Below are positions 11,659 through 22,800 of a stretch of 64,000 nt of DNA, in pieces (the stretch's first letter is position 1; each line of letters begins with the position of its first letter). The stretch is from Apus apus (Eukaryota > Chordata > Aves > Apodiformes > Apodidae). A program made the translations under genes and the position numbers. The stretch is from positions 6,680,001-6,744,000 of the forward strand of contig NC_067299.1 of the NCBI RefSeq assembly GCF_020740795.1, given 5' to 3'. Under the pieces are notes generated by a model. That model ran no database searches and was not told the DNA's origin. It worked only from the letters and a program-made list of their open reading frames with translations.

Positions 11659-13548
11659 ATACACACAGGGAGTGTCCCAGGGCCCAAAATGTGGGTGCTG
11701 AGGCAAGGGGGGATGCAGGGACCCTCCCGTTGCTCTAACAGGTCCAAGCATCCAGCAGCAGCATCTCCCCCTGCCTGCTCCTCCCTGCCTCTGTGGAAAT
11801 TAAAGCTGCCGGCTCCTCTCTCCGTGGTAATAATGGGGGGGAAAAAGGGACCAAAAAAAAGCAAAAAAAAGCCGTGTAATTAAGCAATCAGCTGCCGGCC
11901 TCCCGGGCAGGCTCGTCAGGAGATAAATGAGTGTGTGGGGCTGGCGGTGGCAGCGGGAATGCCGGGGGTGGCCCTTGGGAATGCCGCGGGGTGGGAGGTG
12001 CCTTCGCACCAGGCTGGGCCCCCCGAGGAGGGCTCCGAGGGCTTTTCCCTCCTCCAACAGGGGAGAAATGTCCTCGGGGCCTCTGGTGGGTGATCTGTGT
12101 TCCCATCCCAGCTCTGTCCGGCCACGGAGAGCTCTGAGCTGCCGGGAATGGCACGGTGGGAGAGGTGGGCTGTGCCTGGGCTCCCAATGGTGTGGGTCAG
12201 GCTGTGGTCTGTCTGTCCTGCCTTCATTCCTGTGATGCAGAGGAATCGATCCCTCCTTTTCCAGGCCAGTGTCTGGGGCCGTGTGGGACATCCCTGGACG
12301 TCACGAGCAGCTGCTTCTTGTGTAGGGATGGCTGCTCCCTGCCAGAGCTCCTGAATCCCAGTGTGCAGGCACTATCCCTCCTTGGAAAAGGCAGGATGCC
12401 TGGCATGGAAACATCCTGGGAAAGTGTCTGCTGAGAAAAGCTGTGTCTCCAAGCCCAAAGCAAGCCTGGGGAGTGAGGGAGGATGCTCTGCCTTCCCTTC
12501 TCATTGTTCCTTTTTGTGTAGGACTCCTTGGCAGGAGAAGCATTTGTGGGAGCTGCAGGTGAACCCTATGGATCTCCAGTGGGAGCTGGGAAGAGGGCTG
12601 GTGCTTTGGGCAGGGGTATCACAGGACAGGGAGACCAAGGAACAGGTCAGCTGTGTTCTGGTGGTCTGAGGTGGCTGAGACTGGGGTTGTGTCTGTCTGG
12701 TTGATCCAGGAGATTTGGGAACATCTCCTTCCCCAGGCTGAGGGAGCATCAGCAGCTCTGCTCAGGAGCAGCTGTCCTCTGCCAAGGGGTTATTTTTGGA
12801 GCCAAGTGAGGACATGTTGACTGTGGTGGTGGAGGAAGGAGGCAGAGACATGAGAAGGTGGAAGAGCAGGGAGAAGGAAGGTGGGAAGCAGGCAGTGGGG
12901 AGCCTTTGCCTCCCCTTGCAGCCGGTACCAGGCCAGTGCTGGAGGGCCCTGGGCCATTGCCAGAAGGTGCCAGATCAGTGCCAGAAGGGTTTTCTGACTG
13001 GGCCAGAGATCAGGATGTCCCCCAGCTGCATCCTCACCTTCCAGTGCAGCAAGGGGATGCAAGGAGGTATCGAAGGTCTTTGAGCCCATCCTCTTGCTGG
13101 GTGGGGACAGTGCCTAGGGTGTCCCCAAAGGGCTGTGAGGATGGATGCCTGTCCTTGTTCCACACCCATACTGGCTGGCAGTGGGGTCTGTGGGGCACTG
13201 GGGGACCCCTGCCTGCCCATCCCCCTGCTACTGTACAGCTCCGAGTGCCACAGACCCACACTTTGCCGGGTTTTCCCTGGTATGAGGCTGGTGTGGAGCA
13301 TCTTCCCTCCCAGCATGGCCACGGGAACAGCCCCAAGCCTTGCTTTGTAGGTGGGGAAACCAAGGCAAGGGGCAGGAAAGGATCTGGCAGAAGACCCAGC
13401 TCTTTTGGTTGCTCTCCCCACCAAGATATGTGCCTGCTCCTCTTTTGAGATGAATTTTGTCTTCATGTCCTGACTGGGTCCCCTCACTGTCACTGGGGAG
13501 AGGGAACCCAAGGCAGGGACTGACCCTTGTTCTTTCTCTCCCCCCCAG

Positions 13549-13806
13549 GTGCTGCTGGTGGCAGCAAGGTCAACCACCCATCATGGCTCTCTACAACAAC
13601 GGGGCTGATGTGCCTTCACCCCAGGAAGCCTCCAATGGCTTCTCCCAACCCAGTGCCTCGGGGACATGGCACAAGGGGGAGGAGGAGGGGAGGGTGGTGG
13701 AGCCCAGCCTGGTGAAGAAGGCTCACCGGGAAATCCTGGACCATGAGCGCAAGCGGCGGGTGGAGCTGAAATGCATGGAGCTGCAGGAGATGATGGAGGA
13801 GCAGGG
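13549..13806 (+). CDS. SRRM3: SRRM3 coding exon 1 (5'UTR end plus start codon)
   Basis: The acceptor CTCTCCCCCCCAG ends at 13548 and the ATG is at 13583. The exon encodes [10 protein letters not shown] through LQEMMEEQG; donor GTGAGT at 13807, ending two bases into a Gly codon. It holds the first half of the cwf21-like region. SRRM2 carries a closely similar [10 protein letters not shown] block. Confidence 0.93.
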
Positions 13807-16800
13807 GTGAGTGGTGGGGGATTGGGGCTGGGCTGGAGGTGGCTTGGGACCCTCTTGACCCATATGCACCTTGTTCTCCCTCTTTTTTCCATTTTCAAGG
13901 CTGGGCTGGATGGGGCTTTGAGCTACCTGGTCTAGTGGAAGGTGTCCCTGCCCTTGAAGATCACTAGATGATCTTTAAGGTCCCTTCCAACTCAAACCAT
14001 TCTGTGATTCTGTGATTCCTCTCTAAAAATACACCTTGATGTGACAGATGTCCCCAGTTGAAGTAAATCCACTTTGGGATGAATCAGACAGCTTTGGGGT
14101 GGACTGATGGGTTGGTTTGTGAAGCTAAATGCCTCCAAGAAGTGCAGACCTAGGAGCATGTCCACACTTGTTCCAGCCCCTCTGCTTGGAAATCTGGGAT
14201 CCCAGCTCATTGTGGTGGGAAAGCTGAGGCAGGCAGGAGGAGGGAGATGCTCATGGTCACACACGCTATCAGTGCCCCCCAGCCTGTGCCCTGCATGCCT
14301 GGGATGGGAGAAGGTTCTTCTCTGTCTCTTGTGGTGAGCAGATGAAGCAGAGTTGGGGTTGGTTTGGTGCTTCAGTTTGTCCTGCCTTGCTTCTGTCCCC
14401 CAAGTTTTGTGGTGAGAGGATCCCCCTTGTCCTGCTGTGCCCCTGACCAGGCACCACGAGATGTTCCCCAGCTCTTGCTCTACCCCAGGAAAGGAAAACC
14501 TGGGGGAAAACCTGAGGAGCTGGAAAGCATCCCTGTGGGGTGGGCAGGAGGGGCTGGACCCCCATCCCCATGGCCAAGCCACCCCACAGCTCCTGAGCCC
14601 TCACAGCCCAATCCCCCTGACAGGGATGGACCAAATCCATTGGCACGTGTGGGTAGATGGGGACTGGGAGAGGGAAAAGGGATGGAGGGAAGGCTCCTCC
14701 AAGGCTCTCATTAAGAGCCCAAGTGTGACCTAGAATTAAATTGTCTCACACAGACTGAAATAATGATTGTGCCTAATTTGTCGTTATGGAAATAAATAAG
14801 GTTGACCTGGAGCCCTGGGGAGCCCAGAACTTCCTGCCTGGGTTCCCGTGCCCTACTAGGGATCTTACTACTGGTAGTACCATTCCTGCCATGGGTAATA
14901 GCAGGAGTGCAGTCAGCATTGTTCTTACTGCTGTAATTGCCTCTGCTCTTATTAAGGCCATTAATACTGGTGATGAGGGTGATAGGCCGACATGATAATA
15001 TAATTACAGTCATAATCTTGGTCAACCTGGTTAATCCTCCCCCCCCGGCTCCTCCCCTGGCACAGGGCTCTTCAGGGGGGGGGGTGCACGGGAAGTGCTT
15101 TGCACCCCTGAGGGTTCTCTCTGGGCTGGGGGCTGCATCTTGGCCGTGGCCTCGGGGGAGTGACCGCTCAGGGCAGGGCCCCGGGGTGGTGGGGGTGACA
15201 GCAGAGGAGGTTTTTGGGGGGGATTGAAGCGTTTCCTTATTTCCTTAAACACGGATGGCTCCTCCTGCCCGTGCTGTATCCGGCTGCTGCTGCCGGCCCC
15301 GGGCTGCCTGGGCTGGCATTCCCTGCCTGCAGGCTGGATTTCTTGTCCGGAAAAGAAGTGTCAGCAATTTTTCTTTCTCTCCCAAACCCAGTTTTATGTG
15401 TTACACGTGAAACTGAAATCCCTGTGAGGGGGTTCGAAGCAGGGCCGGGAGGTGCAGGAGGGAAGGGGCTGGCAGGATGCCTCTGCCTCCATCACAGGGT
15501 GCAGGGGGGGGGGTCCCTCACCTTGGCCTTGCCCCCTGCAGGCTTGCTAACGACCCAGCCCTGGTGGCCCATCTGTCACCTCCTGTTTGGCCTCGTGTCC
15601 CCTCTCTGAGAGCTTTGGTCATGTTCATAAGACACTGCAGCAAATGCTGGTCTCCTGGGTTGGACATCTTGCTGCTGCTGCTGCTGCCTGGCAGGTGACC
15701 AGGGATGAACCTGCCACGGTGGGTACAGAGCACAGCACCATTTGGGGGGGGGGCTGCCCTTTTTTCAGGGCTCCCCCCTCCCCATACCCAGGCAGGAGGG
15801 AAGCAGCCAGGCTGCCTCTGTGCCCTGCTCCTGCACAGCTGTCCTGGCTGGCTGGAGAATTAATGAGAACCTTCCAGTGCAAATGAACTCATTAATATTA
15901 ATCCCCCTTCATGGGAAACGCCAGGGGGGTGGGTGCTGCTGGGTGTCCCTCTGCACCCAAGGCACCCAAGGGCACCCGGGGTGCTGCAAGTGACATTGCT
16001 GTCCCCAGGACAGGCTCAGCGAGGTGCCAGCCTCGGGGACAGGAGGCTGGGTGTGACATGCAGATTTCTGGGCTCGTTAGCAGAGATGCTGATGGGACCT
16101 GGTGGCAAGTGTGCACACAGAGCCTGTCCCTTCCCTCCAGCGTGGTGGTGACATGGGGTCCCTCTGCCCTGTCCCCAGGGACAATGCCCAGGGCTCAGCA
16201 GGTTCCCTCTGTCACATCCTTGGGTTTGAATGTTCTTGGTGGAGGGGGATGTTGGAGTGCCCTTGTGCAGCCCCAGGATGCAGCACAGGACTGACCTCCC
16301 TGGGCTGTCACCTGTCCCTCCCTGGGGACACCTGGGGGACGGCCAGAGTGCCGTGGTTTGCTGCGGCTGTTCTCCTATGCCAGGGACAAAGTGATTAGTG
16401 TCTCTTGTTAATAACCCTGCAGAGGCCTGAGTCAGCGTCAGGGCAGTGCTGGCTTGGCTGCCGGGGCCTGGGCACAGGGACAAGCAGTGGAGGCTCATGA
16501 TGGGATGGAGACACCAGGCATGAACCTTAGCATCACCAGCTGTGATGGGAGGGTTGGCAGGGACTTGGAATGGCAACCTCATGGACATCCTCTTCTTTTA
16601 CCCCTTCCTGATGTCCCTTCTTCTGCTGGGAGGGGCAAATAGGAGGGGAAAGGGCATGGAGAGTGGTGGCAAGGGACCAAGCAGAGGTCCTGATGGCTGT
16701 CACCATATGGCTCCTGAAGGTATGGAGGTTCTCAGCAGGTAGCCCATGCTCTGGCCACAGCAACCCTGACCCCTGTCTTTGCCCATCCAGGTACTCTGAA

Positions 16801-19800
16801 GAGGAGATCAGGCAGAAAGTGGGGACCTTTCGGCAGATGCTGATGGAGAAGGAAGGTGTGCTCACCAGGGAGGACCAGCATGGGCGCCAGATGTAAGTGA
16901 CACAACTCTGAGTTGGCCCATCCATGTGTCCTGCCCTTCTCTCATCCCAGAGAGGCACATCCAAGTATCAATGGAGGGGTGGATGGAATGATATGGAGAA
17001 GGGGAGACATAGGATGGTTGTATAGATGGAGGGACACATAGAGGGTAAATAGAGAGGGAGGGAGGGAGGGGGGGATGGATGGATGGATGGATGGATGGAT
17101 GGATGGATGGATGGATGGATGGATGGATGATTGGCTGGCTGGCTGGCTGGCTGGAGGATTGGTTGGTTGGTTGGGTGATGGGCTGGATGGTTGGTGGATC
17201 TGATGGTTGGATGGTTGATTTGTTGGTTGGTTAATCGGTGAGTTGGTTGGAGGCAGGGTTTTCCTCTCTGAGGCAGTGTCTTGCCCCTGGAGAGCTCAGA
17301 GGTAATCCTGCACTGGTCTCTTGGAGAGCTCAGGGTGCTGGACAGAGGCCAGCACTGCAATGCTCCTGTCCCAGATGATGCAACTGAAGTGCAGAAGGTC
17401 TCAGTGCTTGGCTCAACAGCAAGTGCCAGAGCTGAAGCTGCAGGTTTGCTGTGCCTCACCTCTGCCTGCTCCTGCCTCTTTGGGTCACCTCTCTTGGCTC
17501 TCCCTGGACTGGAATCGCAGCTTCTGCCTCTGTCCAGCCGAGGGCACCAGTTTCACTCCTTCCTCTTAACTCCATCGTGCAGAGCAGTCCTCCCGTCCCA
17601 GCTGGCTTGGTGATGGCTCCATGGGCTGGCTGCTGTTCTGTAAGCCTGGAGATACTGGTGTTAGCAATAATGACCATTAATGACAGCAATAATTTCTGAG
17701 GCAAGGTACCCAGGCTGGACAGACAGGGCTCAAGCCTGCTTCTCACCTGAGCAGACTCAGAGCTCGTGACAACATCAGGCTGGTGTGGACCCCAAGGAGC
17801 CCTACAGAAGAAGCTTCTCCAAGGAGTTCCTGCTGGGGTCTCTGCCTTCTGGGGGCTCCCTGGGGGCTCAGGTTGGGTATCCAAAGCAGCCCAGCTCCAG
17901 CTGGGGACGTGCCTCTCCTCCTGCCCTGCACAGGGCTGTCCCTGGCCTCCTGAGGGTCCACCCTGGCTTGATGATGATTTATCTGTGTGATGCTTAATGG
18001 CACAGGCGGCTTGGCTGGCCCAGCACACCCCATCCATCAGCCTGGAAACCAGGTCACTGGGGACAGGAATAGCTGCTGTAGATTCACTGAATATTAATGC
18101 TTCATTAGGGGCAGGAAATCAGGCCGAGGGGGAGGCAGGGAAGCCATGGAGTTGTGGGGGGGCAGAGCCTCCAAGCCAGGGAGGGACATGGCTCTTGTGC
18201 CCAACCCAGGATGGGACACCTGGCTCTGGGGCAGCCCAAAGCATCCAGGGTCTTCCTCCAAGGAGGAAAAGAAAAAGGTGTGGGGATAGCCAAGCTGCCC
18301 AGGTCACTGAGCACTGAGCCAGACGTGTTAGCAAGTGGCCTTTGCCCTGGGGGGGGGCATGAGGCATCTCCAGGGCATCTTCTCTGGCAGGCTTTTTAGG
18401 GCTGGTGGTGTAATGAGCACAGAGGGAAGCTGAAGGTGCCATGAAGTTACCCAGGTGGCCCAAGCTGTCACCTCTGTGGGCTTGCTTTTGAAACGAAGGG
18501 TAATCATTAAAGATTACCCCAGGGGCTATAAATAATAGTGCTGAGCTGGAAGGAGCAGTCTCAAAGCCAAGGATTGCTCGGAGGAGAGCAAAGCAAAGGG
18601 AGGAGGAGGTTGGTGGGGTCTGGGTCCAAAGGAGATGGTTCCTCATGCAGCAGAGACCTGAGCTGCTGAAGTCTCTGCCAGGGGATGTCCTGGGTGTGAA
18701 AGGTCCATGCTGGTTGGAAAGGATGGACAGGGAGTTAAATAAATTTAAAATAAAGAGCCCCAGCCCTTGTGGTGGCTGGGAGAGGACTGAGCCAACCATC
18801 TCACAGGCTGGGTCTCTCCAGCACCTCTCTGGACTTTTGCAGCTTGGCCTTTGGCTGCCAGGACTGTAAGTCTGAACCAGCTGGTCTTGTTTCAAAGCAA
18901 AAAAAAGTTCAGCATCATCTATGAGACTCCCCAGGGAAAACTGAGGCACAGAGCAGAGCCTTGACCACCTGAGTCCCTGTCTTGCTCTCTCCCAGCTCCC
19001 ATCTCTGTGCCTGCACAGCCAGTCTCTAAGGAATAACTGCTTCATGGACAGGCTGGTGGGATTGAAAAAAAAACAGGATCATGTGCTGGGCAGGGAGGGA
19101 TAATTGGGGCAGCAGGAGCCTGTCCTGAGCTGTTGAGCACAGCTCATGGGGGAGAAGCTGACAGCCAGCTCTGGCGTGGAGCTCTGCCTGCTCACAGAGC
19201 AGAGAAACCAGCAGGGAATTATCCCTGCTTGCTCCTCTCTTTTTCTCCTCTTTCCCACGGTTGGGTGGGTGGTTGTAAGGCCCGTTCCTGCCCTTGGGGC
19301 ATGGCCAAAGCAGGAGTCACTTGGAGAGGACCCAGAGAGCTGTGGCTGTGGCATGGAAGGGAGCCTGAGACCTGCTTGGGTGATCACCCGTGGTCAGGAG
19401 GAGGGTGCCTTGCTTGGAGTTTGAATCTAAACCATTTTTAATTGGGTTAAAAAACTGCCTGTGGCCAGGGATGCCAACACGTGCCACTCTTGGATCTGCC
19501 ATCTGAAGCCAGGGACACTGGCTGGGCTGCCATGGGACTGGCACTGCCAGGGGCTGTGCTTCCCCACCAGCCTAGACAGGCTGGGAAGGATGAGGAGCCC
19601 ATGTCAGGTTTCCAAGGGCACATCTCCCAGTCATTCTGAGGTGATGCTGGGCACCCCCCAGGCACAGCCCATGATGGTTCCCTCCAGAGCACTGGGATGG
19701 CACCGTCCCTCCTGGGGTGACATGTCCAACATCCCCCAAGAGCAAACAAGAGGTTCCCAGTGGGGGTTTGATGCTGGTGATGCTGATGGCAGAGGAGGAC

Positions 19801-22800
19801 TCGGGTGGTGGGGGTTGGAAGGGTCTCCTGGGTCCCTCCTGCCTGTCCAGTCCAGCTTCCAGGCCTCTGCCAAGCCCTGCCTGCAGCCCCTGTAGTCAAT
19901 AGCAACCTCACTCCTGTTTCCATGGCAGCGGGAAAAATTAATGCTGACAAAGTCAGTCAGGAGGGATAGGAGACCCTGATGGCTCCAGGCATAACGTCCC
20001 CACATCCTGTCTCACCTAGAACAGGGAGGGACCTGGCCCATCACCTGCCTGGAGCTCCAGCAGCCAAGCCTGCAGCAGGCTGGGGCCCTGGCCTCAAAGC
20101 CTGGATCATCCCGGGCAGCTCCTGCTGCTGGATGGATAATCTTCAGAATCCCTCGAGCCTCCTGCCAGCTCCACTCACCTTCATCCAGCCCTGCCACCTT
20201 CCTTGGCTGACCCCAGCCCCCTGCTCAGCCCTGGCACTCAGGCAATGCCAAAAAGGCCTCCAACAATGCCAAGGGGCTGCCCTGTGGGGAGATGGTGACC
20301 CAAGCCTCACAGTGTCCCTGTGCCAGCCCAGTGGGGACTCGTGCAGGGCCAGGAGCCTGAGAAGCCCCCCAGAAAAACCCCTTTACCACTGGGCTTTGCA
20401 GCATGGAGACCTCAAGGGATGTGACCAAGGTCCCCTTAGGAATGCTGTGGCAGAGGGGACGTTCCCCAGAGCTGTCCAAGATGCTCCAGAGGGAGATGGG
20501 GGGCGGGGAAATGGGGAGCCCCAAATGAATCCTGTCCTTCTTCCCGTGGCAGTGTGATAGAAAACCACCACGGGGAGGACGGGGAGGAGTACCTGGAGGA
20601 GGACTACCCTGAGTACAGCGAGGGCTGCCTGCTGCAGTGCGACTGCTCAGCCCAGTGCTACCGCCAGGACAGCAGCCACCGCGAGTACAGGTCTGGCCAG
20701 CGGGGGGGCTGGGGTGCACGGGGTCCCCATCGGGGGACAGAGGCCACGGGGATGTCCCTTCTCTCCTTCCTCCCCCAACCCTGCCTGCTTTCTCCTTCAG
20801 GTTGAAGAGGCGCTCGAGCAGCTCCACTTCTCCTCCACCCAAGAAGAAAAAGAAAAAGAAATCGGGTCACCGGCGGAGCCGGTGAGTCCCCAGATGTCCC
20901 TGTGCTGTCCCCTCTCCCCAGAGGGCAGCTGTTGTCCCAGCTCAGCCCTTCCCCAGGCTCCAGTGAGGCAAGTTCCCCCAGCTTTGGGTGGGGGGCAATG
21001 CACCCCTAAATGTACACCCTCAGGAGGTGCAACGCATCTGTGTGCCCTGATGGTGCAACGCACACCCCCGTGTGTGTGCACAGGCACTGCCATCACACCC
21101 GGCTGCACGGACTGGGGGGGACCAGCACCAGGCAGGTTTGACTCCCTGAAGGGTCTGGCTCCATCTGCCCACTGGTCCCCTCCCTTGTTAGCACTGGCTG
21201 CAGGGCAGGATGTTGTCCCTAATGTCCCTTTCTTCTCTGCCCTCCCCATGGCAGCAAAAAGAGGAAACCTGGCTCGGAGCGCAGGTGAGTGCCCACTGGG
21301 CTGGGAGGGGGGCTGTGGGGTCCCCACCCAACATGCAAGGCCACCCAGCTGGCCTCCACCATGCACTGTTCCCCTCTGGAATCCTGATGGGAACTGGCCA
21401 CCACATCTCCTACTGGAGGTTGTGAAGCCCATGAGGTGGCAATGGGACACAGCAGGATTCGGGTGCTCTGGCACCAAAGGCAGCCAGAGCCCATCTTCCC
21501 AAAGCCCCTTTCTATCTCCCACCCCAAATCCCCTTGGGAATTAAATTCCATGGGGGGGAAGTGGATGCTGGGGGACAGCAGGATGGGGGTCCCATGGGCC
21601 ACGGGGATGGGGAGTCCCTTGCTCCCTGCTCAAGGGCACCCACTTCCCCTCCCTGCCCCCTTCCCAGCTGTGACAGCTCCTCACCCATCCGCAAGGAAAA
21701 GAAAAAGAAGACTGGAAAGAAACACAGACGTGACAGGTAGGATGGACACCATGTCTGGCTGGGGAGACTGGGGCTGGTTGGGGACAGTAGGACTGACTGG
21801 GGACGATAGGGATGGCTGGGGACAGCAGGGGTGGTTGGGGACAGCAGGGATAGTTTGTGGCTACCCCGGCCCTTGGGATGGAGACATGGACAGGGATGGA
21901 TGCTGATGGCTCTTCATGAGGTCACCTGCCCCATCCATCAGCACATCTCAGGGCCACGCCCCCACACACCCTTGCCCCATCCTGTGGGGCTGCCTGGTGT
22001 TCCCTCCCTGCTGGGCAGCTCAGTGTGTCTCCATCTACCTCCCCTTTGTCCCTCAGGTCTGAGTCTGGGTCACGAAAGAAGAGAAGACACAGGTGAGAGT
22101 GGTGGCTGCTGGCAGCCACCCCAATGCCACCAGCACTGGCTGCCAGCCTCCCCCACTGGGGACCCTTCTCCTCTGTCCCCATCCCCTCTACCTGTGCAGA
22201 GTGGCTACCACCACCTGTCATCTATCCCTCACCTGGTGACAGTCCCCCTCACACCATCACCAGGCACTGCTGGGCATCCCCCACCCCTGGAGGTGACACA
22301 GGGCCACTCTGGGCAGCTGCAGGGTTCCACATAGCCCTGAATGCCCCCCGGATGAGAAGGGGTGACACTGGCCAGCTGTGTCCAGGGTGAATGCTGGCTG
22401 CTGTCCTGTGCTGCAGGTGCCCTTCGCTGACACCACTATTTTAGGGTGAAAGAAGGAAAAAAACAGGGAAAAGGACACCTGGGTGGCCAGAGGGGCTCAG
22501 AGGGAACTAATGTGGGGCAAGGCAAGTGGTGGTGGTTGGGGGGTGACAATGGGCCTGAACCTTGTGGGTATCGAGAAGAACCAGTCCCCCCTTCCCACTG
22601 CCACCCCCTTCCACCTGGCACATGGTCCTCAGGGTCTCCCCAAAGCCAGCTGTGACCCCAAGTGCCATGTGAAGGTTGGTAGAGCCCAGCTCCAGGCAGG
22701 TCACTCCCATCACTCCTCCCACAGCCCGGCTGGCTCTGCTGGTGGGGAGGGGGGGCTGGGGAAGCCCCTCTGGGTGCTGCCCCTGCTCCCATCCCTGCAG

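Larger units (their letters stand above)
5535..13548 (+). other. SRRM3: SRRM3 first intron
   Basis: About 8 kb between the candidate promoter exon and the first coding exon. It is dominated by G- and C-homopolymer runs, including an 18-C run at 11641-11658. It contains a TA microsatellite (8417-8438), a degenerate GATGGGGATGAA-like purine block (9936-10300), a CpG-rich homeodomain-motif island (9165-9440) and a 69-nt exon-like cassette (7288-7356). No coding exon can be assigned with confidence. Long proline-rich frames on the minus strand (5400-6700) are by-products of G-runs on the plus strand. Confidence 0.6.
13807..16790 (+). other. SRRM3: SRRM3 intron between coding exons 1 and 2
   Basis: 3-kb intron with the CR1 tail, the AT-rich island and an ATTAATATTAATCCCC motif near 15891-15906 (an OTX/CRX-type TAATCC core). 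No other exon is supportable. Confidence 0.7.
16893..20552 (+). other. SRRM3: SRRM3 intron between coding exons 2 and 3
   Basis: 3.7-kb intron. It contains a GGAT/GGCT/GGTT tetranucleotide block (17070-17260), a motif island near 17640-17700 and a palindromic homeodomain-type site (18498-18519). No further exon is evident. Confidence 0.7.

Noticed and set aside
17040-17460. Minus-strand frame with a repeated HPSI motif
   Set aside because: Direct translation of the GGAT microsatellite.
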